From Firmicutes bacterium UBA3936 (GTDB taxonomy: Bacteria > Bacillota > Dethiobacteria > Dethiobacterales > Dethiobacteraceae), in assembly GCA_002385745.1 (NCBI GenBank), contig DGEC01000041.1, positions 1-64,000 on the forward strand: DNA of 64,000 nucleotides. Reading direction: 5' to 3'. The number at the start of each line of letters is the position of its first letter. Position 1 is the stretch's first letter. Position numbers and translations under genes: made by a program. Below are positions 33,552 through 41,829 of the stretch, in pieces. Under the pieces are notes generated by a model that was not told where the DNA came from, did not search any database, and saw nothing but the letters and a program-made list of their open reading frames with translations.

Positions 33552-34883
33552 TTAAAGCCCCAAATACCTGCTGGCGATAAAAAAGTAAATAAGCACTCCC
33601 GTAACATCGGCAATGGAGGTAACAAGGGGGCCGCTTGCCAGAGCAGGATCCAGCTTGAATCTGCTGAGCAGGAAAGGAAGAGACATGCCGATTAAGCTGC
33701 CAACAAGCACAACGGCTGTCATGGATAAAGCAACAACAGCAGCCACATCCGGACCTCCCCGGGATACTCCTATGGGATATGCGATAGCGGCCATGACCAG
33801 TCCCAGCAGTATGGAAACGGCTAGTTCCTTTTTGAATAATTCAAACCAGTCGCCAATTTCCACATCTCCAACGGCAAGGGCTCGGATCATCAAGGCGGCC
33901 GATTGCGAACCTGCATTTCCGGCGCTGTCTATTAATAGGGGCAGGAAAAAAACAAGGGCAATGGCTGCCTGGATGGTTTCTTCAAAAACAGCAATGCCGC
34001 TCCCGGCAAAGAAACCGACCACAATTAAGACCAAAAGCCAGGGAAGACGTTTTTTTACCATAAAGAGCGGGCTTGCATCCAAAAGATTGATATCTATCTT
34101 CCCCACAGTTGCCATTTTATGAATGTCTTCCGTGATTTCCTCATCAATGACATCAACTATATCATCAACTGTTATAATTCCCACCAGGCGATTCTCTTGA
34201 TCCGTAACAGGAATAGCTAAAAGATCGTATTTCTTGATGAGGCTTGCAACATATTCTTTATTATCCAATGTTTTTGCAGAAATAAATTCCCTGCGCATTA
34301 TTTCCGCCACACTTTGCCCCGGTGAAGCGGCCACCAGCTCACGCAAAGAAATGATTCCCTCAAGGCGGCGTCCGGCATCGGTGACATAGCAAGTATAAAT
34401 GGTTTCCTTGTTCCTCGCAGTTTGCCTGATTATTTCAAGAGACTCCTGCACCTTCATTTCTTTTTTTAATTCCACAAACTCAATGGTCATTATACTGCCG
34501 GCCGAGTCCTCGGGATAGTTAAGAAATTGGTTTATAAGTCTTCTTTCTGTTTCGGAAGAATTCAGCAGAATCTTTTTGACAACATTGGCCGGCATTTCCT
34601 CCAGGAAATCAATCTTGTCGTCAAAGCGGAGCTCTTCTAAAATGGCATAAAGCTCCTTTTCCTTAATTTCCACTGAAATTTGGGCCTGGCTTGCCGGAGT
34701 CAGGTAAGAAAAGACTTCTGCCGCCATGTCTTTCGGCAGCAGTCTGAATACCAAAAGGGTGTCCTTGGCATCCAAATGATTTATAAAGTCAGCTATATCA
34801 ACAAGATGACTTTTCTCCAGTTTTTCCTTGAGCAAATTGTACTGTTTCTCCCTAAGCAAGATTTGCAGTGTACCAAAGTCCAT
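33552..34883 (-). CDS. mgtE: Magnesium transporter MgtE
   Basis: 443 residues in MgtE order: an N-terminal superhelical domain (1-130, LVDIADFINHLDAKDTLLVF), two CBS domains (about 135-255, with TVDDIVDVIDEE), a plug helix (EDIHKMATVGKID) and five membrane helices (about 280-443) containing the pore residues around FFLPLLIDSAGNAGSQS. MgtE is a Mg2+ channel closed by Mg2+ binding to its cytosolic domains. GGGAGGGG precedes the ATG. Its mRNA starts about 370 bases upstream and carries an M-box riboswitch, an intrinsic terminator and a small leader ORF, so Mg2+ probably controls both transcription and translation. Confidence 0.95.
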   Translation of the reverse strand: MDFGTLQILLREKQYNLLKEKLEKSHLVDIADFINHLDAKDTLLVFRLLPKDMAAEVFSYLTPASQAQISVEIKEKELYAILEELRFDDKIDFLEEMPANVVKKILLNSSETERRLINQFLNYPEDSAGSIMTIEFVELKKEMKVQESLEIIRQTARNKETIYTCYVTDAGRRLEGIISLRELVAASPGQSVAEIMRREFISAKTLDNKEYVASLIKKYDLLAIPVTDQENRLVGIITVDDIVDVIDEEITEDIHKMATVGKIDINLLDASPLFMVKKRLPWLLVLIVVGFFAGSGIAVFEETIQAAIALVFFLPLLIDSAGNAGSQSAALMIRALAVGDVEIGDWFELFKKELAVSILLGLVMAAIAYPIGVSRGGPDVAAVVALSMTAVVLVGSLIGMSLPFLLSRFKLDPALASGPLVTSIADVTGVLIYFFIASRYLGL

Positions 34884-34908
34884 TTTTTCCCCTCCCTGAA
34901 GATAATTT

Positions 34909-35001
34909 TTAGGAGGCTATCGCCATCAGGTGATTTACGGGCGATACCTCTCCTGCAATGAGTTTTCTTTTGTCCGCATTTGGCCCTGGATCGGTATCCA
35001 T
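34909..35001 (-). CDS. 30-residue leader ORF of mgtE, MgtL-like N-terminus
   Basis: ATG at 35001 has a very strong GGAGGTGATT and reads MDTDPGPNADKRKLIAGE with a stop (TAA) 25 bases before the mgtE ATG. It lies after the riboswitch terminator, so it is made only when transcription reads through. The start M-D-x-D-P-x-P closely resembles the enterobacterial MgtL leader (MEPDPTP), whose acidic/proline-spaced N-terminus destabilises ribosomes in low Mg2+ and thereby raises mgtA expression. No homology search was possible. The similarity may be convergent or accidental; location, ribosome site and RNA structure favour a regulatory peptide. Confidence 0.75.
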   Translation of the reverse strand: MDTDPGPNADKRKLIAGEVSPVNHLMAIAS

Positions 35002-35014
35002 AAGTAAATCACCT
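34912..35014 (-). promoter_or_regulatory. Alternative RNA structures overlapping the mgtE leader ORF
   Basis: Two pairings compete. (1) A hairpin inside the ORF: arms 34913-34924 and 34940-34950 (TATCGCC / GGCGATA core plus CCTC/GAGG, one bulge). (2) The loop of that hairpin (34928-34938) is a perfect 11-base complement of 35004-35014, which contains the Shine-Dalgarno and spacer of the leader ORF. So the leader's ribosome site can be masked by its own coding sequence. The arm CCTCC at the ORF end could also pair with the GGGAGGGG of mgtE. A ribosome stalled or released on the ORF would shift the balance. Confidence 0.65.
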
Positions 35015-35030
35015 CCGGATGAAAAATGGC

Positions 35031-35058
35031 AAAAAAAACTACCCGTGTCAGCGAGTAG
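35031..35058 (-). terminator. Intrinsic terminator of the M-box expression platform
   Basis: Stem CTACTCG (minus strand, 35052-35058) / CGGGTAG (35039-35045) with a 6-base loop and one G-U pair, followed by eight T residues (35031-35038). It sits about 30 bases after the riboswitch. Confidence 0.85.
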
Positions 35059-35089
35059 AAAATTATTTACAATGGCCGAGCTATTTTCT

Positions 35090-35239
35090 CCCTCGTGACA
35101 GCTTTGGCTCTATACAACGTAGGGTGCAAACCCAGCTACATTAAGCAGCACCTTAAGCCGATGCTGCCTGCTTACCCTTTGGCATCTCTCGATGTTTCAG
35201 GGCAGTAGCCTGTTTTTGTATAGTAACCTCACCTAACGG
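35090..35239 (-). promoter_or_regulatory. M-box (ykoK) Mg2+ riboswitch
   Basis: On the minus strand the conserved blocks appear in order: CCGTTAGGTGAGG (35227-35239), CAGGCTACTGCCC (35200-35212), GAGAGATGCCAAAGGGTAA (35172-35190), then AGCCAAAGCTGTCACGAGGG at the 3' end (35090-35109). These match the M-box consensus, which binds several Mg2+ ions and, when saturated, favours the downstream terminator. Target gene is mgtE. Confidence 0.95.
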
Positions 35240-35253
35240 ATTTATCCGCTTGT

Positions 35254-35282
35254 ATTATATCACATAAATCAAACTTAAGAAA
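35254..35282 (-). promoter_or_regulatory. Promoter of the M-box/mgtE transcript
   Basis: Consensus -10 TATAAT (35254-35259) ahead of the riboswitch with a poor -35 (TTTTCT-like, about 18 bases upstream). The rest of the gap up to 35457 shows no gene; a partial resemblance to a B12 box near 35386-35405 is not supported. Confidence 0.5.
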
Positions 35283-35457
35283 ATTTATGCTCCGCCTTTA
35301 CCGGCTGCCCAGGCGGGCATTTGACAAAACAGATTGTCTTGCACTTCAATCAATGCTACTATATAACCGTCTGAAAAGCGGCCGGAGTCTGGCCGGTCTG
35401 CATCTTTGCCGCGGCATCAACACTAAAAAGCAATGCCGGGAAGGAGCTGTTGGAACA

Positions 35458-36420
35458 GTGATTTCACTGTATGCCCTGCTGCTTGGTTTTGCCTTTGATC
35501 TTCTGCTTGGAGACCCGCCGGGCTTTCCCCATATGGTTGTCGGCATGGGGAAGCTGATTTCCCTTTTGGAATCCGGCCTGCGCAGGCTCTTTCCCGGAAC
35601 GGCAAAAGGAGAATTGTACGGCGGCACGGTTCTGGCTATAACACTGCCCCTCTTTTCCTCCGGCCTGGCCTGGGGGCTGCTTTACCTTTGCAGTCTCATC
35701 CATCCCCTGGCCCGGCTGCTTGTGGAAAGCCTCCTTTGCTGGCAGTGCCTTGCCCTGCGTTCCCTGTGCGATGCGAGCATGAAAGTATATACCGCCCTGA
35801 AAGAAGACAACCTGCCAAGAGCCCGCCTGGCCCTGGGGCAAATTGTCGGCCGGGATACAAAAAACCTGGATGCGGCAGGCGTAACCCGCGCTGCGGTGGA
35901 AACAGTGGCCGAAAATACAAACGACGGCGTTATTGCGCCGCTGCTTTTCCTTTTGGCCGGCGGAGCGGCCTTTGGTGTTTTCTATAAGGCAGTCAACACC
36001 ATGGACAGTATGATCGGCTACAAAAACAGCCGTTATCTTTATTTCGGCCGGGCTGCGGCCCTCCTGGACGACTTGATAAATTTTATACCGGCGCGCATTG
36101 CCGGCCTGCTGATTGTTATTGCCGCTTATTTCCTGCAGCTTGACGCGCGCAATGCCTGGCGCGTTTTTCTCCGCGACCGCTATAATCACACAAGTCCCAA
36201 TTCCGCTCAGACGGAATCCGCCTGTGCCGGGGCACTGCATCTCCGGCTCGGGGGCAGTTCCGAATACCGCGGTATCATTGTTCACAAACCCTATATAGGT
36301 GACAGCAACCGGCTGCCGCGGCCGGGTGATATCTGCCTTGCCAACAGGCTGCTTTGTGTGTCGTCATTCATCTGCCTGCTGCTGGGAGTTGCTGTCAAGG
36401 GGGCGATTCTGTGGTTTTAA
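35458..36420 (+). CDS. cbiB: Adenosylcobinamide-phosphate synthase CbiB
   Basis: 320 residues from GTG 35458 behind AAGGAG; the longer in-frame extension to 35287 has no membrane-protein character and would exceed the family length. Motifs FAFDLLLGDPPGFPHMVVGMGK, VGRDTKNLDAAGVTRAAVET (written in parts), VAENTNDGVIAPL, NTMDSMIGYKN and NSAQTESACAGAL are diagnostic, along with four or five membrane helices. CbiB joins aminopropanol phosphate to adenosylcobyric acid. The next gene makes that aminopropanol phosphate, and the region's corrinoid methyltransferases are the likely cofactor users. Confidence 0.95.
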   Translation: MISLYALLLGFAFDLLLGDPPGFPHMVVGMGKLISLLESGLRRLFPGTAKGELYGGTVLAITLPLFSSGLAWGLLYLCSLIHPLARLLVESLLCWQCLALRSLCDASMKVYTALKEDNLPRARLALGQIVGRDTKNLDAAGVTRAAVETVAENTNDGVIAPLLFLLAGGAAFGVFYKAVNTMDSMIGYKNSRYLYFGRAAALLDDLINFIPARIAGLLIVIAAYFLQLDARNAWRVFLRDRYNHTSPNSAQTESACAGALHLRLGGSSEYRGIIVHKPYIGDSNRLPRPGDICLANRLLCVSSFICLLLGVAVKGAILWF

Positions 36421-37475
36421 TACATGGTGGAGATATTGAGTCTTATCGTCTGGAATACGGCCGGCTGCCCCTGGATTTTTCGGCAAACTGCAATCCTTTG
36501 GGAGTGCCGGCAGGAGTGAAGCGGGCTATCCGTGACGCCGCCGCGCATGCCGATGCCTATCCGGACCCGCTGTGCAGAAAGCTTTGTGCCCTCATTGCCG
36601 ACAAGACGGGAACACTGCCTGAACGGGTGTTGTGCGGCAACGGGGCCGCTGACCTGATCTACCGCGCGGCCCTGGCCTGCAAGCCCAAACGCGCCCTTGT
36701 GCCTGCGCCGTCATTTGCAGAGTATGAACTGGCACTGCGCACCGTTGACTGTGAAATAATCCGCCATCCGCTCAGGGCAGAAGAAGATTTTGCACTTGCT
36801 TCAGATATCCTGCCCGCCCTTAAACCGGACATCGATATGCTTTTTCTGTGCAATCCCAACAATCCAACGGGACTTGTCATTGATCCTTCCCTGCTGCGGC
36901 AGATCCTTGAGACCTGTGAAAGGGAAGGCATCCTGCTGATTGTGGATGAATGTTTCAACGGCTTCCTTGAGGAACCGGAAATACATACCCTGAGGCACTG
37001 TCTTTCCGAATATAAAAATCTTCTGGTCATCGACGCCTTTACCAAACTTTACGGCATGGCCGGGGTGCGCCTGGGCTATTGCCTGTCCGGGAATGAAAAG
37101 CTGCTTGAAAAAATGCGCCGCGCCGGACAGCCCTGGGCAGTCTCCTCGCTGGCGCAGGCAGCCGGGATTGCCGCCTTGCAGGAACACAATTACATACTGC
37201 GGACACGGGCCCTTGTCCGCAAAGAAAGGACTTTTTTGCTTACAGAACTGCAGTCCCTGGGAATAAAGGAATACGTAGGCGAAGCCAATTTTATTTTTTT
37301 CCATACTGAGATTCCTCACTTGGCAGAGCAAATGCGCAAGGCCGGGATATTAATCAGGGACTGCAGCAATTATGCCGGGCTTTCCGACGGCTACTACCGC
37401 ATAGCCGTGCGCAAACATGACGAAAACCTGCGGCTGCTCCAGGCACTGAGCAAAGCGGCAGGCAAATATTCATGA
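36411..37475 (+). CDS. cobD: L-threonine-O-3-phosphate decarboxylase CobD
   Basis: 354 residues from GTG 36411, overlapping the end of cbiB by 10 bases with AGGGGG upstream. A PLP fold-type I enzyme resembling histidinol-phosphate aminotransferase: IHGGDIESY, DFSANCNPLGVP, YPDPLCRKLC, GNGAADLIYR, CNPNNPTGLVI, and the PLP lysine in FTKLYGMAGVRLGY. The IHGG start and linkage with cbiB favour CobD, which makes (R)-1-amino-2-propanol phosphate for the nucleotide loop of cobalamin, over an aminotransferase of histidine synthesis. Confidence 0.92.
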   Translation: MVLIHGGDIESYRLEYGRLPLDFSANCNPLGVPAGVKRAIRDAAAHADAYPDPLCRKLCALIADKTGTLPERVLCGNGAADLIYRAALACKPKRALVPAPSFAEYELALRTVDCEIIRHPLRAEEDFALASDILPALKPDIDMLFLCNPNNPTGLVIDPSLLRQILETCEREGILLIVDECFNGFLEEPEIHTLRHCLSEYKNLLVIDAFTKLYGMAGVRLGYCLSGNEKLLEKMRRAGQPWAVSSLAQAAGIAALQEHNYILRTRALVRKERTFLLTELQSLGIKEYVGEANFIFFHTEIPHLAEQMRKAGILIRDCSNYAGLSDGYYRIAVRKHDENLRLLQALSKAAGKYS

Positions 37476-37509
37476 AAACGCCCGGGCAAAACCTGTCGCC
37501 CGGGCGTTT
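37476..37509 (+). terminator. Terminator after cobD
   Basis: A 12-bp stem (37476-37487 with 37498-37509, GCCCGGGC core) with a 10-base loop directly follows the stop codon. The T-run is short (TTTA). Confidence 0.7.
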
Positions 37510-37620
37510 ACTACCTTTACAACACTGGTACATCTGCCGGCTGCCGGCGCCTGTCTCAGGTGCATTTTTGGCTTTTAATTATGCCCAATTATGTCACATT
37601 TATCCGGCTGTTTAGCAGCC

Positions 37621-37653
37621 AAGAAAAAGGTATTGCCTGCAAAGGCAATACCT
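37621..37653 (-). terminator. Terminator after ppdK
   Basis: Perfect 10-bp stem AGGTATTGCC (37628-37637) / GGCAATACCT (37644-37653), 6-base loop, then TTTTTCTT on the minus strand. Confidence 0.85.
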
Positions 37654-37698
37654 CGGTAATTTTTCTAACATATTGTAAAGCTTGTTCCACAATCCCGA

Positions 37699-40344
37699 TT
37701 AGTCTCTGTTGCTTATAGCAGCCCGGGCGGCGGCCAGACGGGCAATGGGAACTCTGAAGGGAGAGCAGGAAACATAGTCCAGGCCGACAAGATGGCAAAA
37801 CTCGATGGAGGAGGGGTCTCCGCCGTGTTCACCGCAAATGCCCAGTTTCAGGTCCTGCTTGACGGCACGCCCCTTTTCTGCCGCCATTTTAACCAGTTCG
37901 CCGACTCCGTCCCTGTCCAGGACGGCAAAGGGGTTTTCCGGCAGGATTTTTTCCTGCAGGTAATGCAGCAGGAATTTCCCTTCGGCATCGTCCCGGGAAT
38001 AGCCGAAAGTGGTCTGGGTGAGATCGTTTGTCCCGAAGGAGAAGAAATCGGCATGGGCGGCAATCCGGTCCGCCGTCACACAAGCTCTGGGTAATTCAAT
38101 CATTGTCCCCACTTTATAATCAATCTTGAGCCCCGTTTCAGCCATTACTTCTTCCGCCGCCTCTACGACCAGCCGGCGCATAACTTCCAGTTCCTTGTCA
38201 AGCCCTACCAGCGGAATCATTATTTCCGGCGTAACTGTCTTGCCCTCTGAAAGGAGCTTTGCTGCGGCACGGAAGATGGCCAAAGCCTGCATTTTATATA
38301 TATCCGGTGTTACAAGACCAAGCCGGCAGCCGCGGTGCCCCAGCATGGGGTTCAATTCATCAAGGGACCTTACCTGCCTCAGCAGTTCCTCTTTTTCCCG
38401 CAGCAGCTCCGGATTATCTTTTCTTTCCCTGAGAAGGGTTACTTCTACCAGCAAATCTTCCAGGTTTGGCAAAAATTCATGCAGCGGCGGGTCAAGCAGG
38501 CGGATGGTAACAGGGAGTCCCTCCATTGCCCGGAAAATACCTTCAAAGTCTTTCTGCTGCATCGGCAGCAGCTTGGCAAGGGCTTTTGCCCTTGTCTCAT
38601 CGTCCTCGGCCAGAATCATTTCCTGCACCACCGGCAGGCGTTCCTGGGCCATAAACATATGCTCCGTACGGCACAAACCAATGCCGCGGGCACCAAGTTC
38701 CCTGGCTTTTTGGGCATCTTCCGGCGTATCGGCATTGGCCCTCACTCCTAAAACTTTAACTTCATCCGCCCACTGCAGGAGAACAACAAATTCATCGGAA
38801 AGCACGGGATCAATCATGGGTACTTCTCCGGCAAAAACTTCGCCTGTGGAACCGTCGATGGATATAATGTCGCCTTTCTTGAAAACCTGCCCGCCGACAG
38901 TCATTGTCCCGGCAGACAAATCTATTTTCAAAGCCTCGCAGCCTGCAACGCAGCATTTGCCCATGCCGCGCGCCACCACTGCAGCGTGGCTGGTCATCCC
39001 TCCGCGGCTGGTGAGCACCCCCTGGGCGGCCACAATACCGTGAATATCATCAGGGGTGGTCTCAGGCCGCACTAGAATTACTTTTTCGCCGTCTTCTGCC
39101 ATTTTTTCCGCCTCATCGGCATTAAATACAATTTTCCCGGAAGCGGCTCCCGGAGAAGCGGGCAGCCCTTTGGCAAGGGCATCCGGTTTGGCGCTGGGAT
39201 CAACCCGGCGGTGCAGGAGCTGGTCAAGCTGGGCGGGGTCAACCCGCAGCAATGCTTCCTTGCGGTCAATGAGGCCTTCCTGGGCCATGTTAACGGCTGT
39301 TTTAACCGCCGCAGCGGCAGTCCGCTTCCCGGATCTTGTCTGCAGCAGGTACAACTTCCCTCGCTCCACGGTAAATTCAATATCCTGCACATCGCGGTAA
39401 TGTTTTTCCAGCAGGTTGCAAAGTTCTTTGAATTCTTCATAAACGGCAGGCATATATTCCGCCATCTTGGAAATATCCAGGGGGGTTCTGATACCGGCAA
39501 CCACGTCTTCACCCTGGGCATTAACCAAAAATTCACCGTAAAGCTCATTTGTACCGTCGGCCGGATTGCGGGTAAAGGCCACGCCGGTGCCGCTGTCTTC
39601 TCCCAGGTTGCCGAAGACCATGGTCTGCACGTTCACTGCGGTGCCCAGGTCATCCGGGATTTTATTTATCTGGCGGTATACTATGGCCCGCTGGTTGTTC
39701 CAGGAAGCAAAAACTGCCTGAATGGCCAGCATTAGCTGCTCTTCGGGGTCCTGCGGGAAGTGTTTTTTTGTTTCCCTGAAAACAATATCTTTGAATTCCG
39801 CCACCAGTTCCTGCAGGGCTCCGGCGTCAAGCCCGGTGTCATCCCGGACACCCAGAGCCTGTTTTTTCTTCTCAAGAGTATGCTCAAAGAGATAATGGTC
39901 AATATCCAAAACCACATCGCCGAACATCTGAATAAACCGGCGGTAACAGTCATAAGCAAAACGCTCATTGCTCGCGGCGGCTGCCAGCCCGAGCACCGTT
40001 TCGTCATTAAGTCCCAGGTTAAGAACGGTGTCCATCATTCCCGGCATGGAAATAACTGCGCCGGAGCGGACGGAAACAAGCAGGGGATTTGTTTTGTCTC
40101 CGAATTTCTTTCCCGTTATTTCCTCCAGTTTGCGCAGTGCCGCCAGAACCTCATCCTGCAGCTCGGGCCATATTTTTTGTTCCCGGCGGAAATATTCCAG
40201 GCAGGCAGCGGTGGAAACTGTAAATCCCGGAGGGACAGGCAGGCCGATTCTGGTCATTTCAGCCAGGTTTGCTCCCTTGCCCCCCAGCAGTTCTTTCATT
40301 TGTGCATTTCCTTCTGAAAACAAGTAAACGTTTTTACTCCCCAT
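37699..40344 (-). CDS. ppdK: Pyruvate, phosphate dikinase
   Basis: 881 residues, full length. N-terminal nucleotide domain (GGKGANLAEMTRIGLPVPPG split as GGKGANLAEM and GLPVPPGF; SVRSGAVISMPGMMDT), central phosphohistidine domain with catalytic His in TSRGGMTSHAAVVARG, and C-terminal PEP/pyruvate barrel (RTEHMF, GTNDLTQTTFG, CGEHGGDP). It interconverts pyruvate + ATP + Pi and PEP + AMP + PPi and supports gluconeogenesis from C2-C3 units in acetogen-like anaerobes. The Thr two residues before the catalytic His is the usual target of the regulator encoded just upstream, which it overlaps by 11 bases. Confidence 0.96.
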   Translation of the reverse strand: MGSKNVYLFSEGNAQMKELLGGKGANLAEMTRIGLPVPPGFTVSTAACLEYFRREQKIWPELQDEVLAALRKLEEITGKKFGDKTNPLLVSVRSGAVISMPGMMDTVLNLGLNDETVLGLAAAASNERFAYDCYRRFIQMFGDVVLDIDHYLFEHTLEKKKQALGVRDDTGLDAGALQELVAEFKDIVFRETKKHFPQDPEEQLMLAIQAVFASWNNQRAIVYRQINKIPDDLGTAVNVQTMVFGNLGEDSGTGVAFTRNPADGTNELYGEFLVNAQGEDVVAGIRTPLDISKMAEYMPAVYEEFKELCNLLEKHYRDVQDIEFTVERGKLYLLQTRSGKRTAAAAVKTAVNMAQEGLIDRKEALLRVDPAQLDQLLHRRVDPSAKPDALAKGLPASPGAASGKIVFNADEAEKMAEDGEKVILVRPETTPDDIHGIVAAQGVLTSRGGMTSHAAVVARGMGKCCVAGCEALKIDLSAGTMTVGGQVFKKGDIISIDGSTGEVFAGEVPMIDPVLSDEFVVLLQWADEVKVLGVRANADTPEDAQKARELGARGIGLCRTEHMFMAQERLPVVQEMILAEDDETRAKALAKLLPMQQKDFEGIFRAMEGLPVTIRLLDPPLHEFLPNLEDLLVEVTLLRERKDNPELLREKEELLRQVRSLDELNPMLGHRGCRLGLVTPDIYKMQALAIFRAAAKLLSEGKTVTPEIMIPLVGLDKELEVMRRLVVEAAEEVMAETGLKIDYKVGTMIELPRACVTADRIAAHADFFSFGTNDLTQTTFGYSRDDAEGKFLLHYLQEKILPENPFAVLDRDGVGELVKMAAEKGRAVKQDLKLGICGEHGGDPSSIEFCHLVGLDYVSCSPFRVPIARLAAARAAISNRD

Positions 40345-41164
40345 CCTCAGGTTCCTCCCTAACGATTTGTAGTATTTTATTGGCCACTTCTTCTACGGCC
40401 TTGTTTGAAACATCAAAAATGGGACAGCCCAGCTTGCGCATTATTTTTTCTGCATAGTCAAGTTCTTCAAGGATACGTTCGTAACTGGCATAATTGGCCT
40501 GACCGTGCAAGCCTAAGGCTTTTAACCTTTCCTTGCGGATTTCATTTAATTGACGGGGATTGATAGTCAGGCCGATTATTTTGCCGGCAGGTATCCAGAA
40601 AAGCTCTTCCGGCGGTTCAACTTCCGGTACAAGCGGCAGATTGGCCACTTTCAGATGCTTATTTGCCAGGTACATGGACAAAGGCGTCTTGGATGTACGG
40701 GAGACACCGATCAGTACCACATCTGCCAGTAGGATCCCGCGGGGATCTTTGCCGTCATCATATTTTACGGCAAACTCAATGGCAGCCACCCGGCGAAAAT
40801 ATTCTTCGTCCAAACGCCTGATCAGTCCCGGTTCCATATGCGGATCGACGCCTATAAGCTCTGAAAAAGCATCCATCATCGGGCCCATGACATCAACGGC
40901 AACAATATTCAGTTTTTTACTTTCTTCCCGGATGACTCTTCTTAATTCCGGCAAAACAAGGGTATAGGCAATCATGGCCTTCCCCAGCGATGCTTCTTCC
41001 AGAACCTCGTGAATGGTCTCTACATCATTGACAAAGGGAACCCGGCGGATATCCACATGTCCGGAGTTAAACTGACTGCTAACCGCTTTGACAACAAATT
41101 CCGCCGTTTCGCCTATAGAATCCGAAACTACATAGACTATGAGTTTTTTGTTTTTTTCTTCCAA
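40334..41164 (-). CDS. PPDK regulatory kinase/phosphorylase (PDRP, DUF299)
   Basis: 276 residues with VYVVSDSIGETAEFVVKAV, the P-loop-like GVSRTSKTPLSMYLA and IIGLTINPRQL of the PDRP/PpsR family. It inactivates PPDK by ADP-dependent phosphorylation of the active-site Thr and reactivates it by Pi-dependent removal. Gene order ccpN, this gene, ppdK extends the Bacillus ccpN-yqfL pair with its target enzyme, supporting function strongly. Confidence 0.95.
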   Translation of the reverse strand: MEEKNKKLIVYVVSDSIGETAEFVVKAVSSQFNSGHVDIRRVPFVNDVETIHEVLEEASLGKAMIAYTLVLPELRRVIREESKKLNIVAVDVMGPMMDAFSELIGVDPHMEPGLIRRLDEEYFRRVAAIEFAVKYDDGKDPRGILLADVVLIGVSRTSKTPLSMYLANKHLKVANLPLVPEVEPPEELFWIPAGKIIGLTINPRQLNEIRKERLKALGLHGQANYASYERILEELDYAEKIMRKLGCPIFDVSNKAVEEVANKILQIVREEPEDGE

Positions 41165-41179
41165 ACCCTCGCCACCTCG

Positions 41180-41803
41180 CTAACTGCCTTCACATAGTTC
41201 CAGGAGCAGCCGGGCTACATTTGTTTTTGTCACCCGTCCCACTACCTTAAAACTGTGGTTGTCAATAATTTTCACAACCGGCAGGGAATCAACTTCATAT
41301 TCACAGATTCGCTTCACAACATCCAGCATGGTTTCATCTTCAGTGACCATATGAATCTGTGACATTCGGGTCATTATGACACCTACCGGCATTCTATGCA
41401 GGTCAGCACCACCTAATGCCGACTTAAGGAAATCTTTCCTGGAAACCACTCCCTGCAGAAAACCGTTCTCGTCCACCACATACAGCGTCCCCACATCCTC
41501 CAAAAACAGCGTCACTATGGCATCATACACTGAAGTCTGTTCCCTGATAACAATAGGGCGGCTTTTTATGTCCTTCACCTGGTAGCGCTGCAGGATTTCC
41601 GATACCCCGGTTAACATATTCCCCACATAGAAATAACCGACCCGGGGCCGCGCATCAATTAAACCGGATGTTGTCAGGACTGCCAGATGCGGTCGTAAAG
41701 CAGCCCGGGAAAGATTAAGCCGGGCTGCTATTTCCTCTCCGGAGATGGGTCCGTCGGCCTTTACTATTTCCAGTATCTCCTTTTGCCTAGCATTCAGTTT
41801 GAT
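41180..41803 (-). CDS. ccpN: CcpN-like transcriptional repressor, non-standard ATC start
   Basis: 207 residues if translation starts at ATC 41803. A winged helix (KLNARQKEILEIVKADGPIS, then LSRAALRPHLAVLTTSGLI and ARPRVGYFYVG) is followed by two CBS domains (VKDIKSRPIVIREQTSVYDA region; MTRMSQIHMVTEDE), matching Bacillus CcpN (IELNKRQ, ARPRVGYFY), which represses gluconeogenic genes and senses ATP/ADP. No ATG, GTG or TTG lies in frame between an upstream TAG (41816-41818) and residue 60; GGAGGGG sits six bases before the ATC. The first standard start (GTG 41626) would delete the whole DNA-binding domain. A base error turning ATG into ATC is the alternative. Confidence 0.85.
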   Translation of the reverse strand: MKLNARQKEILEIVKADGPISGEEIAARLNLSRAALRPHLAVLTTSGLIDARPRVGYFYVGNMLTGVSEILQRYQVKDIKSRPIVIREQTSVYDAIVTLFLEDVGTLYVVDENGFLQGVVSRKDFLKSALGGADLHRMPVGVIMTRMSQIHMVTEDETMLDVVKRICEYEVDSLPVVKIIDNHSFKVVGRVTKTNVARLLLELCEGS

Positions 41804-41829
41804 GTTTGACCCCTCCTAATATTTAATAA

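Noticed and set aside
35380..35410. Possible cobalamin riboswitch before cbiB
   Set aside because: AGTCTGGCCGGTCTGC is only loosely like the B12 box, and the other conserved B12 elements (GCCACTG, upstream paired blocks) are missing.
35287..35457. Longer N-terminus for CbiB
   Set aside because: No ribosome site at 35287, no family-like residues, and the GTG at 35458 has AAGGAG and gives the normal length.
41180..41626. ccpN as a 148-residue CBS-only protein from GTG 41626
   Set aside because: The winged helix typical of CcpN is in frame upstream and well conserved; GTG 41626 has no ribosome site.
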